Below the pieces are notes generated by a model that saw nothing but the letters and a program-made list of their open reading frames with translations, did no database searches and was not told where the DNA came from. A program made the translations under genes and the position numbers. Below are positions 8,991 through 19,373 of a stretch of DNA of 64,000 bases, one piece after another. The stretch is taken from positions 62,001-126,000 of the forward strand of contig NZ_QRAN01000008.1 of assembly GCF_003457605.1 (NCBI RefSeq). The letters are read 5' to 3'. How positions within the stretch are numbered: position 1 is the first letter of the stretch; every line of letters begins with the position of its first letter. The DNA comes from Seongchinamella sediminis. GTDB taxonomy: Bacteria; Pseudomonadota; Gammaproteobacteria; Pseudomonadales; Halieaceae.

Positions 8991-9048
8991 TGCTTTAACT
9001 CCTTGGGTCTGTTAATCGGCTTGCTGTCGGTCTTTGCGCGCGACTTTC

Positions 9049-9453
9049 CTATGCCGAAATTTCCTCTGCGTCCAGCTCGTAAGCGCCTTCGGCATTGTGC
9101 ACTTCCTTGCCGCTCAGTGGCGGGTTGAACACGCAGGCCATTTTCATTTCGCTGGTGGCGCGCAGGATGTGTTCATCGTGCTTGTCGAGAATGTAAAGGG
9201 TGCCGGGCTCGATGGGGTAAACCCGGTTGTCGGCCAGGGTTTCCACTTCCCCGGAACCGGACATGCAGTACACTGACTCCAGGTGGTTCTGGTAGTGCAT
9301 GCGGAAGTCTGCACCGGCGTAGATGGTGGTGATATGGAAGGAAAAGCCCATATTGTCGCTTTTCAGCAACAAGCGCGTGCTCTCCCAGTTACCGTCGGGA
9401 GAGACGATGCGGCGGTTGCTCTGCTCTGCGTCCTGCAGGTTTCTAACTATCAT
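9049..9453 (-). CDS. ectC: EctC, L-ectoine synthase
   Basis: Catalyses the cyclising dehydration of N-gamma-acetyl-L-2,4-diaminobutyrate to ectoine, the last step. The 134-residue protein is a single cupin domain starting [10 protein letters not shown], the usual EctC N-terminus. It keeps [18 protein letters not shown], the metal-binding cupin region [18 protein letters not shown], the segment [14 protein letters not shown] and the C-terminal [12 protein letters not shown]. The open frame extends upstream of this ATG (9451-9453), but that part has no similarity to EctC and I exclude it. It lies 50 bp after ectB and is presumably cotranscribed from the ectA promoter. ectD (ectoine hydroxylase) is not in the window. 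Confidence 0.96.
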   Translation of the reverse strand: MIVRNLQDAEQSNRRIVSPDGNWESTRLLLKSDNMGFSFHITTIYAGADFRMHYQNHLESVYCMSGSGEVETLADNRVYPIEPGTLYILDKHDEHILRATSEMKMACVFNPPLSGKEVHNAEGAYELDAEEISA

Positions 9454-9503
9454 GGTAGTAAATCTCGCAATCCCTGTTGGTTGGGAATGGCCGTGGCCGC
9501 GGC

Positions 9504-11371
<1,868 letters not shown>

Positions 11372-11373
11372 AA

Positions 11374-11384
11374 CTAATGTTTAG
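11374..11384. promoter_or_regulatory. CTAA-N3-TTAG inverted repeat, copy 1 (candidate EctR operator)
   Basis: CTAATGTTTAG is a perfect inverted repeat, extended to 13 bp by flanking A and T (11373-11385). It lies between the predicted ectA transcription start and the ectA ATG, where a bound repressor would block expression. The same word pattern recurs at 11486-11496. Confidence 0.45.
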
Positions 11385-11408
11385 TACCCGAAAGAATATT
11401 GCTTGCGA

Positions 11409-11436
11409 ATTATATGGATTGCTCAGAATAAATCAA
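11409..11436 (-). promoter_or_regulatory. Candidate sigma-70 promoter of ectABC-ask
   Basis: On the minus strand a -35 box TTGATT (11436-11431) and a perfect -10 box TATAAT (11414-11409) are separated by 16 bp. The predicted start of transcription is near 11402, giving a leader of about 30 nt before the ectA ATG. The spacer region is AT-rich compared with its surroundings. Confidence 0.65.
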
Positions 11437-11474
11437 CAAATTCAACGATTTCCGGTAATTTTCAGTAAAAGGGA

Positions 11475-11496
11475 ACTATATAGGGCTAAATATTAG
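11475..11496. promoter_or_regulatory. Candidate EctR operator, copy 2 (with direct ACTATATA/CTAAATA words)
   Basis: CTAAATATTAG (11486-11496) is a second perfect CTAA-N3-TTAG inverted repeat. Just before it is ACTATATA (11475-11482), spaced about one helical turn from CTAAATA. From memory, both words resemble half-sites of the EctR1 box described in Methylomicrobium alcaliphilum, although the arrangement here differs. It lies between the divergent ectA and ectR genes and could serve autoregulation. Confidence 0.4.
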
Positions 11497-11560
11497 ACTT
11501 GTATGAAGCCGCGTTTACCGGTTTACTACGTCACTTTGAGGACAAGATTGGAGGCGTATT

Positions 11561-12184
11561 GTGTCTGCTGAGCGTATCCCCCGGACTGCAAGGGCGTATA
11601 ATTGGCGCCCGATGACCGCACAGGACATGGAATTGGACCGAATAGATGAAGTGCTGACCTCGCTGCGCAGGGTGATCCGGGCCACGGATTTGCACTCCCG
11701 GCAGCTGGCCAAGATTTCCGGACTGACCGCGCCCCAGATCCTGCTATTGCAGGCAATACGTAAACTGGAGGGAGCGACGATTGGCGACCTCGCCAAGGAA
11801 GTGAGCCTGAGCCAGGCCACCGTGACCAGCATCCTCGACCGGATGGAAAAACGCGGCCTGGTGCAGCGTGAGCGCTCCTCGGTGGACAAACGCAAGGTGC
11901 ACGCCTGCCTGACCGAGCAGGGAATGGCCTCGTTGCAGGATGCGCCGATGCCACTGCAGGACCAGTTTGCCCGCCAGTTCAACGACCTGCAGGAGTGGGA
12001 GCAGACATCGATTATCGCCGCCCTGCAACGGGTGGCCTACATGATGGACGCCGAACACATCGACGCCTCGCCGGTGCTGGACGTGGGCACCCTGGACCGG
12101 ACGCTGGAAACCACGGGCAATCTGCACGGGCTGCACCAGGGCAGCGCCAAAACGCCGCAGGAATCTTCTTCAGGCAAGAACTAG
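11561..12184 (+). CDS. ectR: EctR, MarR-family regulator of the ectoine operon
   Basis: A 207-residue MarR-type winged-helix regulator, transcribed divergently from ectABC-ask with 189 bp between. The wHTH core is at about 35-130: LTAPQILLLQAIRKLEG, then the recognition region ATIGDLAKEVSLSQATVTSILDRMEKRGLVQRERSSVDKRKVHACLT, which includes the MarR wing with its DKR basic tip. The C-terminal ~60 residues are polar and probably disordered. The start is GTG at 11561 with GGAGG six bases upstream. Known EctR proteins repress ectABC at low salinity; that role is inferred from position and family. Confidence 0.88.
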   Translation: MSAERIPRTARAYNWRPMTAQDMELDRIDEVLTSLRRVIRATDLHSRQLAKISGLTAPQILLLQAIRKLEGATIGDLAKEVSLSQATVTSILDRMEKRGLVQRERSSVDKRKVHACLTEQGMASLQDAPMPLQDQFARQFNDLQEWEQTSIIAALQRVAYMMDAEHIDASPVLDVGTLDRTLETTGNLHGLHQGSAKTPQESSSGKN

Positions 12185-12223
12185 AAGCTCGCGCACCGGC
12201 CCGTTCCACGCCGGCTATCGCGG

Positions 12224-13729
12224 CTACTGCTCCGCCGGCGCCTCCTCCTTTTCGCGGTCCAGCTCTTCCACCCCCGGCCTGGCCTCCGGCTCGCCGGCAG
12301 CCGGGTCAACGAGCTCAATGGCCTCCAGCCGCTCCAGTTCTATATCGGCATGCACCGGCTCCAGTTCGGTCAGGTTTTTACTGGCCTTGCTCGACAGCTG
12401 GCGGAAGCGGTCCACCTTGCCCACCAGGCCCTGCTGGCCGGCCAGGCCCTTCACCGTCTGGTTGTAGTGGTTGTTGGCCGACTTGAGGGTATTGCCGAGC
12501 TTGTGCAGGCGCTCCGCCACCAGGCAGACCTGGTTGTAGATCTCCCCTGCCCGGGCACTGATTTCCCGGGCCTCGCGATTGCTCTGGTCGATCATCCACA
12601 GGTTGGCGACCGTGCGCAGGATGGGCATCAGGGTGGTGTGCGAGACCATCACCACCTGGCGCTGGTAGCCGTAGTTGAACAGGTCGCGGTTGTACTTCAT
12701 GGCCTCGATATAGGCGGGTTCCACCGGCATGAACATGAGTACGAAATCCGGGCTGTCGAGGCTGGAGAGACCGGTGTAGTCCTTACCGGACAGATCGTCG
12801 ATGTGATTGCGCACCGCCCGGGCATGGGCCTTGAGCGCCTCGCCCCGCGCCTCCTCGGTCTCCGCCGAGATCGCCCGTTCGTAGTCAACCAGTGACACCT
12901 TGCTGTCGATGACCAGGCACTTGTTGTCCGGCAGCTTGATGATGAAATCCGGCAGTCGCCGCTTGCCCCCGGCATCGGTGTGGCTTTCCTGGGTGGCGTA
13001 GTGGTCGCCGGGAATCAGGCCGGCCAGTTCCAGGGTGCGCTCCAGCTGTGCCTCGCCCCAGTTGCCGGTGGTTTTCTTGTCACCCTTGAGTGCGCTGGCC
13101 AGGTTGGTGGCCTGGGAGTTCATTTCCAGCCCGACTTCCAGCACTTTCCTGATTTCAGCTTCCAGGGCGGACTGGCCCTTGACCGATTCGGTGTGGACCT
13201 CGTTGATGCGCGACTGGAAGCCACTGATCTGCTCGCGAAAGGGCTTGAGCAGAGACTCCAGGGATTCGCGGTTGGTGCTGGTGAAGTGTTTGCCCTTGTC
13301 CTCGAATATGCGGTTGGCCAGCAGCTCGAATTCTTGCTTGAGGTTGTCCCTGGCCTCTTTCAGCAGGGCCATCTGGTCCTTGTGCTGTTCCTCGCGTTCT
13401 TCCTGCCGGGTCTGCAGGCGGGTGTGCTCCTGTTGCAGGCTTTGATAACGCAGGTTGTGCTGCTGTATTTGTTGCTCCAGGCCAGTCAGGGACTGGCGCT
13501 GCTCCTGCAGGCGGGCCTGCAGCTGGTGGCGCTCCACCTCCAGGGCGGTGATATCGCGATTGCTGGTCGCCAGGGCGAGCTGCAAGTCCTCGTTGCTGGC
13601 GGTAAGTTCGGCGCGCAGCCGCTCCAGCAGTTTCTGGCCGCGGACTATGCCGATCAGCAGGCCTACGGCCAGTCCGCCAACGGCAATGGCGCCGGCGACG
13701 ATGAGTTGCTGGATTTCCGCCTCAGTCAT
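12224..13729 (-). CDS. rmuC: RmuC, DNA recombination/limiting protein
   Basis: A 501-residue RmuC homologue; the family has a nuclease-like fold and limits certain DNA rearrangements, with an uncertain mechanism. Residues about 8-28 form one membrane anchor (IVAGAIAVGGLAVGLLIGIV). About 35-190 is a long coiled coil rich in Gln, Glu, Leu and Arg. The conserved RmuC domain follows (about 215-430), with GNWGEAQLERTLELAGLI, PDFIIKLPDNKCLVIDSKVSL and FMPVEPAY. The C-terminus is acidic and proline-rich. The start ATG has AGGGGG upstream. It is convergent with ectR (39 bp apart) and lies 90 bp behind gmhB on the same strand. Confidence 0.93.
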   Translation of the reverse strand: MTEAEIQQLIVAGAIAVGGLAVGLLIGIVRGQKLLERLRAELTASNEDLQLALATSNRDITALEVERHQLQARLQEQRQSLTGLEQQIQQHNLRYQSLQQEHTRLQTRQEEREEQHKDQMALLKEARDNLKQEFELLANRIFEDKGKHFTSTNRESLESLLKPFREQISGFQSRINEVHTESVKGQSALEAEIRKVLEVGLEMNSQATNLASALKGDKKTTGNWGEAQLERTLELAGLIPGDHYATQESHTDAGGKRRLPDFIIKLPDNKCLVIDSKVSLVDYERAISAETEEARGEALKAHARAVRNHIDDLSGKDYTGLSSLDSPDFVLMFMPVEPAYIEAMKYNRDLFNYGYQRQVVMVSHTTLMPILRTVANLWMIDQSNREAREISARAGEIYNQVCLVAERLHKLGNTLKSANNHYNQTVKGLAGQQGLVGKVDRFRQLSSKASKNLTELEPVHADIELERLEAIELVDPAAGEPEARPGVEELDREKEEAPAEQ

Positions 13730-13819
13730 GAAGTGCCCCCTGTCAGGCTGCCAGTGTAAAACAAAGGGCCTGGCAGTAGCGGATTAATTGCCCTGTGTCG
13801 GGCCCTACCTGTCGCGTTT

Positions 13820-14386
13820 TCAGCCGGGTTGGCTGGCCAGGATGGCCTCGCTGGCCTCGGCCAGGCTGGCGTATACCGGCACGTCACCGGGCTGCGCCAG
13901 GTCGACGTCGGGGCGGGCCAGCTGGGCCCGGGTCTGCTGGCCCTTGCCGGTGAGTACCAGCACCGGCTGGCAGCCCATGGCCCGGGCCGCCTGCAAATCC
14001 TTGAGGCTGTCGCCGACGAAGTAGCAGCCGGCCACCGATTGCTGCAGCTCCGCCTCAATGGCCCGCAGCAGGCCGGTGCCCGGTTTGCGGCAGTCGCAGC
14101 CCTCGTCCGGTAAATGGGGGCAGTAAAAGATGCCGGCGATAGCGCCGCCGCTGGCGGCCACCAGCTCGCGCAGGTGGTGGTGAATGGACTCCAGGGTGTC
14201 GAGGGTGAAATAGCCGCGACTGAGGCCCGACTGGTTGGTGGCGATGACCACATGGTAGCCGGCCCTGGACAGCGCAGCGATGGCTTCAATGCTGCCCGGT
14301 ACCGGCACCCAGTCCGCCAGCGAGCGGATATAGTCATCCGAGTCCTGGTTGATCACACCGTCCCGGTCCAGGATCAGTAAAGCCAT
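13820..14386 (-). CDS. gmhB: GmhB, D-glycero-beta-D-manno-heptose-1,7-bisphosphate 7-phosphatase
   Basis: A HAD-superfamily phosphatase in the ADP-heptose pathway for the LPS inner core. The 188 residues begin with the nucleophile motif LILDRDGVINQD (D8 and D10), then VVIATNQSG, the zinc-loop cysteines in FYCPHLPDEGCDCRKPGTGLL, and the HAD motif IV GDSLKDLQAARAMG. Size and zinc loop fit GmhB rather than histidinol phosphatase. It starts two bases after the glyS stop, so it is part of glyQ-glyS-gmhB, the order also found in Pseudomonas. Confidence 0.93.
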   Translation of the reverse strand: MALLILDRDGVINQDSDDYIRSLADWVPVPGSIEAIAALSRAGYHVVIATNQSGLSRGYFTLDTLESIHHHLRELVAASGGAIAGIFYCPHLPDEGCDCRKPGTGLLRAIEAELQQSVAGCYFVGDSLKDLQAARAMGCQPVLVLTGKGQQTRAQLARPDVDLAQPGDVPVYASLAEASEAILASQPG

Positions 14387-14388
14387 GA

Positions 14389-16467
14389 TTACCTGGCGAC
14401 AACCAGCTGGGAAATATCGGCAACTTCCAGAAACTGGTCGCGAAGTGCCTTCAACAGGTTGAGTCGGTTATTGCGCAGTGACTCGTCCTCGGCGTTGACC
14501 ATGACGTCGTCGAAGAACTGGTCCACGGGTTCGCGCAGGCCCGCCAGGCAAGCCAGGGCCTGGCGGTACTCGCCCCTGGCGAGGTGCTGGTCGGCAAGCT
14601 CCGATAAGCTGCCGAGTTTATCCTGCAGGGCCTTCTCTGCGGGCTCTGCCAGTAAGTCGGCACTCACTCCACCAAATTCGTGGCCGGCGTCCAGCTTGCC
14701 CAGGATATTGGATACTCGCTTGTTGGCCGCCGCCAGGGCGGCGGCTTCGGGCAACTGGCTGAAGGCGTGTACCGCCAGCACCCGCTGCTGGATGTCCAGG
14801 GGGCGGCTGAGTCCCCGAGCGGCCACCGCGCGGAAAACCTCTACCGGGATGTTGTCTTCCTCGTACCAGGCGCGGAAGCGCTCGATCATGTACTCCAGTA
14901 CCTGCCCGGTGGTGCCCTCGGCGAGCACCCCCTGGGGATACTGCCCCGCCGCCAGTGCCAGGCACTCGGCCAGGTCCAGGTCCAGTTCGTTCTCGACAAT
15001 AATGCGCAGCACCGCCAGCGAGGCCCGGCGCAGCGCGAAGGGGTCCTTGGAGCCGGTGGGCGGCTGGCCGATGCCGAAAATGCCGACCAGGGTATCGAGC
15101 CGGTCCGCCAGGCCCAGGGCACAGGCGGTGCCGGATTCCGGCAGGCGGTCGCCGGCGAATCGGGGCCAGTACTGCTGGGCAATGGCGTCGGCCACTGCCC
15201 CATCCTCACCATCGTGACGGGCATAGTAGGCGCCGGCAATGCCCTGCATATCGGCAAACTCCAGCACCATCTCGGTGACCAGGTCAGTCTTGCTGAGCAG
15301 GGCGGCGCGTTGGGCCTGGTCGACGGGTGAGCCGATTTTTGCGGCCAGTTCGCCGGCCAGTGCCTGCACCCGGCGGGATTTATCCGCCACCGTGCCCAGC
15401 TTGTTCTGGAACACAATGCTTTCCAGTTTCTGTACCCGGCTCTCCAGGCTGGTCTTGCGATCTGTGTCGTAGAAGAAGGCCGCATCCGCCAGTCGCGGGC
15501 GAATCACCCGCTCGTTGCCGGCGATGACCTGTATTGGGTCACTGCTCTCGATATTGGCGAGGGTGATGAAGTTGGGCTTGAGCCTGTTGTCGTCATCCAC
15601 CAGGTGAAAGTACTTCTGGTGTTCCTTCATCGACGACACCAGCGCCTCGGCGGGCACCTCGAGAAAACGCTCCTCGAAGGAGCCGGTCAGTGCGACCGGC
15701 CATTCCACCAGGCCGGTAACCTCGTCCAGCAGGTCCGGATCGATGACCGCCGTGGCCTGCAGTGCGCTGGCCTCCACCTCGACCTGGTCGCGGATCATCT
15801 GCTGCCGCTCATCGAAGCTGGCGACGACCCTGGCCGCTTTCAGCGCCTCCTCGTAGTCCTCGGGGCGCTGCAGGACGATGTCGCCGGCCGAGTGGAAGCG
15901 ATGGCCGCGGGTGGTATTGCCGGTCGCCAGGCCGAGGATCTCGCCGTGGTCGGATTGCTCGCCGAGCATGGCCACCACCCAGTGCACGGGCCGCACGAAC
16001 TCCACCCGGCTGGCGCCCCAACGCATGCGCTTGGGAATGGGCAGACCGGCGATGGATTCGTTAATAATGTCATTGAGGCAATCGGCGGTCGCGACCCCGG
16101 CCTCGGTCTTGCGCAGGCCCAGGCGAGCGCCCTTTGGCGTGTCGATCTCGACCAGCTCGTCGGCAGTTACGCCTTGCTTGCGGGCAAAGCCGGCGGCGGC
16201 GGGGGTCCAGTTGCCCTCGGCATCCCTGGCGCGATCTGCCGGTGGACCCAACAGCTCAACGTCCTGATCCGCCGCTTTCAGCTGTACGTCGGCGATCAGC
16301 ACGGCCAGCCGGCGCGGTGTGGCGAACCACTGGACCTCGCCATGGCCCAGCTCGCGCTGCGCCAGACCCGCGACAATACCGTCGCGGAACGACAGGCCAA
16401 GGGACTTCAGTGCCCTGGGGGGCAGCTCTTCGGTGCCCAGTTCAACCAGCAGGGTATCGGTGTTCAT
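14389..16467 (-). CDS. glyS: GlyS, glycyl-tRNA synthetase beta subunit
   Basis: Beta subunit of the bacterial alpha2beta2 glycyl-tRNA synthetase, needed for tRNA(Gly) binding and charging. The 692-residue length is normal for the family (about 690). It begins with the conserved [18 protein letters not shown], contains [45 protein letters not shown] and [20 protein letters not shown], and ends with the helical DALR-like anticodon domain. The ATG overlaps the glyQ stop by 4 bp (16464-16467), the usual coupling of these subunits. Confidence 0.97.
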   Translation of the reverse strand: MNTDTLLVELGTEELPPRALKSLGLSFRDGIVAGLAQRELGHGEVQWFATPRRLAVLIADVQLKAADQDVELLGPPADRARDAEGNWTPAAAGFARKQGVTADELVEIDTPKGARLGLRKTEAGVATADCLNDIINESIAGLPIPKRMRWGASRVEFVRPVHWVVAMLGEQSDHGEILGLATGNTTRGHRFHSAGDIVLQRPEDYEEALKAARVVASFDERQQMIRDQVEVEASALQATAVIDPDLLDEVTGLVEWPVALTGSFEERFLEVPAEALVSSMKEHQKYFHLVDDDNRLKPNFITLANIESSDPIQVIAGNERVIRPRLADAAFFYDTDRKTSLESRVQKLESIVFQNKLGTVADKSRRVQALAGELAAKIGSPVDQAQRAALLSKTDLVTEMVLEFADMQGIAGAYYARHDGEDGAVADAIAQQYWPRFAGDRLPESGTACALGLADRLDTLVGIFGIGQPPTGSKDPFALRRASLAVLRIIVENELDLDLAECLALAAGQYPQGVLAEGTTGQVLEYMIERFRAWYEEDNIPVEVFRAVAARGLSRPLDIQQRVLAVHAFSQLPEAAALAAANKRVSNILGKLDAGHEFGGVSADLLAEPAEKALQDKLGSLSELADQHLARGEYRQALACLAGLREPVDQFFDDVMVNAEDESLRNNRLNLLKALRDQFLEVADISQLVVAR

Positions 16468-17420
16468 GCTCGGTTTTCCTCCGCCTGGATGCGATCCAGC
16501 ACTTCCTTGCGAATGCCCTCTTCCGCCAGCGGGAAACCCAGCGCGGCGCGAACGTCGAAGTAGGCCTGGGCAACAGCCCTGGCCAGGGTGCGTACCCGGA
16601 GAATGAAACGCTGCCGCTCGGTCACCGAGATGGCGTGGCGAGCGTCCAGCAGGTTAAAGGTGTGCGAGGCTTTCATTACCATCTCATAGGCGGGCAGCGG
16701 CAGGCCCTTTTCCACCAGGCGCAGCGCCTCTTTCTCGCAGTGGTCGAAGAACCCGAACAGCTGCTCCACGTCCGCCTCCTCGAAGTTATAGCGCGACATT
16801 TCCACCTCGTTCTGGTGGAACACGTCTCCGTAAGTCACCCGGCCGGCGGGGCCGTCGGCCCAGACCAGGTCGTAGATGCTGTCCACGCCCTGCAGGTACA
16901 TGGCGATGCGCTCGATACCGTAGGTGATTTCACCGGTGACCGGGTAGCACTCCAGGCCACCCGCCTGCTGGAAGTAGGTAAACTGGGTTACCTCCATCCC
17001 GTTCAGCCAGACCTCCCAGCCCAGCCCCCAGGCGCCTAGCGTCGGCGATTCCCAGTTGTCCTCGACAAAACGCACGTCGTGGATGGCGGTATCGACCCCC
17101 AGCGCCTGCAGGGACTGCAGGTACAGTTCCTGAAATTCGGCGGGCGACGGTTTCATCACCACCTGGAACTGGTAGTAGTGCTGCAGGCGATTGGGGTTTT
17201 CGCCGTAGCGGCCATCAGTGGGACGGCGGCTGGGCTGCACGTAGGCGGCGTTCCAGCTCTCGGGGCCAACGGCCCGCAGGAAGGTGGCGGGATGGAAGGT
17301 ACCGGCCCCCACTTCCATGTCCAGAGGCTGCAGTACAACACAGCCCTGATCTGCCCAGAACTGCTGTAATCTCAGGATAAGCTCCTGAAACGTAAGGAGT
17401 TTGTCTTGGTTATCTACCAC
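16464..17420 (-). CDS. glyQ: GlyQ, glycyl-tRNA synthetase alpha subunit
   Basis: Catalytic alpha subunit of the tetrameric glycyl-tRNA synthetase. It has 318 residues with highly conserved class II motifs: [77 protein letters not shown], and [12 protein letters not shown]. The start is GTG at 17418-17420; upstream codons are not family-like. It is the first gene of glyQ-glyS-gmhB and is divergent from the acyltransferase gene at 17514. Confidence 0.97.
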   Translation of the reverse strand: MVDNQDKLLTFQELILRLQQFWADQGCVVLQPLDMEVGAGTFHPATFLRAVGPESWNAAYVQPSRRPTDGRYGENPNRLQHYYQFQVVMKPSPAEFQELYLQSLQALGVDTAIHDVRFVEDNWESPTLGAWGLGWEVWLNGMEVTQFTYFQQAGGLECYPVTGEITYGIERIAMYLQGVDSIYDLVWADGPAGRVTYGDVFHQNEVEMSRYNFEEADVEQLFGFFDHCEKEALRLVEKGLPLPAYEMVMKASHTFNLLDARHAISVTERQRFILRVRTLARAVAQAYFDVRAALGFPLAEEGIRKEVLDRIQAEENRA

Positions 17421-17513
17421 CGTGGTGCCCGTGAGGTCGCTGCAAAGGGCGGGTATTATACAGGCTCTTTTGTCGGCATAATATGCGCTTTACCCGATTG
17501 TGAATTTCCCCCA

Positions 17514-18407
17514 ATGAATGGCCTCAAGGCAGCAATCATCAAGCTGTTTCTACACAGTTGCGCGCTGCTGCCCCTGTCCTGGGCCAGGGCATTGGGGCGC
17601 GCTGCGGTGCAGCTGTACTGGCCCTTTGGCGGGCGCAGCCGCAAAGTGACCGAGCGCAATATCCAGCTCGCGTTCCCGGAGTTGTCCGCGCCGGAGCAGG
17701 CCAGCCTGGCCCGGCGCAGCCTCTGTGCCACCGGCGAGCTGGTGGCGGAGACCGGCCATGTCTGGCTGCACCCCTGGGAGGAGGTGCAGGGCCTGATCAA
17801 GTCGGTGGATGGCGCCGGGTTGATCAGCAGCGCCCAGGCCGAGGGCCGGGGGGTGATTGTACTCGCCCCGCATATTGGCAACTGGGAAATCGTCGGTCTC
17901 CACCTGGGCACCCTGGGCAGCACCGTTTCCCTTTATGAACCACCCAAACTGGCGGCCCTGGGACCGATGATACAGCGGGGCCGCCAGCGCAGCGGCGCTA
18001 CCCTGGTGCCCACCGACAGCCGCGGCCTGGTAAAACTGCTGAAGAGCGTCAAGGGTGGCGGCATCTCCGGGATTCTGCCAGACCAGGCGCCCGCTGACTT
18101 GAACTCCGGCGAAAACGCCCCATTTATGGGTCATCCCTGTTTTACCCCGACGCTGGCCAGCAACATGATTCGCCGCACCGGGGCGCTGGCGGTATTCGGC
18201 CTGGCCGAGCGGATCGAGGGCGGCTTCGCGCTGCGCTACTTCCTCGCCGAGGATGGCATCTACGACGAGGACACCCAGGTATCGCTGGCGGCCATGAACC
18301 GCGGCGTTGAGGCCTGCGTGCGCAACTGTGTTGAACAGTACCAGTGGGAATACAAGCGCTTCCGGGTGCGCCCGAAGCTGGGCCCCGGCGTATACGACGA
18401 CCTGTAG
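17514..18407 (+). CDS. Lysophospholipid/lipid A acyltransferase (LpxL/HtrB-like)
   Basis: A 297-residue member of the LpxL/LpxM family, inner-membrane enzymes that add secondary acyl chains to lipid A. It has an N-terminal membrane-associated helix (about 8-30), the catalytic HX4E motif as APHIGNWEIVG (about 116-126), and the family segments GLVKLLKSVKGGG and GILPDQAPAD. The open frame extends upstream to 17406, but that part is not family-like; I chose the ATG at 17514. The gene lies next to glyQ as in Pseudomonas, where this locus holds an HtrB homologue. Which acyl chain it transfers cannot be told from sequence. Confidence 0.88.
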   Translation: MNGLKAAIIKLFLHSCALLPLSWARALGRAAVQLYWPFGGRSRKVTERNIQLAFPELSAPEQASLARRSLCATGELVAETGHVWLHPWEEVQGLIKSVDGAGLISSAQAEGRGVIVLAPHIGNWEIVGLHLGTLGSTVSLYEPPKLAALGPMIQRGRQRSGATLVPTDSRGLVKLLKSVKGGGISGILPDQAPADLNSGENAPFMGHPCFTPTLASNMIRRTGALAVFGLAERIEGGFALRYFLAEDGIYDEDTQVSLAAMNRGVEACVRNCVEQYQWEYKRFRVRPKLGPGVYDDL

Positions 18408-18460
18408 TCAGCAATCTTTCAATCCACCAGCCCTGCCCCGGCGGCAACAGACGGAATCTT

Positions 18461-19246
18461 ATGTATTACGGAAAAATTATCGGTGGCGTGCTCGGCCTGC
18501 TGGTCCTGGGGCCGATAGGTCTCATCCTCGGCCTGTTCATCGGCCACCTGTTTGACAACGGTTTGCTGCAGACGCTGAAATTCGCCTCACCCCAGAACAT
18601 CGCACGGATCAAGCAGAGCTTTTTCGAGACCACCTTCCTGCTCTCCGGTTATCTCGCCAAGGCGGATGGCCATATCTCACAACAGGAGATTGATCACACC
18701 GAGGCGGTTATTGCCCAGATGGGCCTCGATGGCGAGCAGCGCCAGCGCGCCATCGGCTTGTTCAAGCGCGGTTCGGCGGCGGATTTCCAGCCGGAGCCGG
18801 CGATCTCGGCGTTTATGGAAGCCTGTCGCGGGCAGCGCCAGCTGTGCCAGACCCTGCTGTTCTTCCTGATTTCCCTGGCCCTGGCGGACCACAGGATAGA
18901 GCCGGCGGAACAACACGCGCTGCAACGCCTGGCTACCCTGCTGCGTTTCACTCCGGCGCAGCTGCAGCAGATGTTGCGCATGGCCCAGGCGCAGGGGCAT
19001 TTCCACGGGGCTTCCGGCTTCGAGGCGCAGCCGGGCACCAGCCTGGAGGATGCCTATGCCGCGTTGGGGGTGAGCTCAGACGTCGACGACAAGACTCTGA
19101 AGCGGGCCTATCGCAAGCTGATGAGCGAGAACCACCCGGACAAGCTGATCGCCCAGGGGGTTCCCGAGGACATGATCAAGCTGGCGACCGAGCGCTCGCA
19201 GGAGATCCAGGCGGCTTATGAGATGATCAAGAAGTCACGTTTTTAG
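18461..19246 (+). CDS. djlA: DjlA, membrane-anchored J-domain co-chaperone
   Basis: A 261-residue DnaJ-like protein. It has one N-terminal membrane helix (about 5-30, rich in Gly and Leu), a central TerB/DjlA-N helical domain (about 45-165; FLLSGYLAKADGHISQQEI is typical), and a C-terminal J domain (about 190-261) with the essential HPD tripeptide in MSENHPDKL. It recruits DnaK to the inner face of the membrane. The ATG at 18461 gives the normal DjlA start; the longer open frame begins inside the preceding acyltransferase gene. It lies 53 bp behind that gene on the same strand and is convergent with trkH. Confidence 0.93.
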   Translation: MYYGKIIGGVLGLLVLGPIGLILGLFIGHLFDNGLLQTLKFASPQNIARIKQSFFETTFLLSGYLAKADGHISQQEIDHTEAVIAQMGLDGEQRQRAIGLFKRGSAADFQPEPAISAFMEACRGQRQLCQTLLFFLISLALADHRIEPAEQHALQRLATLLRFTPAQLQQMLRMAQAQGHFHGASGFEAQPGTSLEDAYAALGVSSDVDDKTLKRAYRKLMSENHPDKLIAQGVPEDMIKLATERSQEIQAAYEMIKKSRF

Positions 19247-19316
19247 GTTGGCCGCTGCTGGCCGGTCCTCGCTCAGTGTCTCGCTAAAGTTCAGAGTGTC
19301 CCATCCGGTAAGTCGC

Positions 19317-19335
19317 CCTCTTGTGCATCAAGAGG
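19317..19335. terminator. Hairpin between convergent djlA and trkH
   Basis: CCTCTTG and CAAGAGG form a perfect 7-bp stem with a five-base loop in the 127-bp spacer between the djlA and trkH ends. No U-tract follows on either strand, so a terminator role is weakly supported. Confidence 0.25.
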
Positions 19336-19373
19336 TGTGGCCGCTCCACGGAGTACCAACTGTAGCGTCAGTG

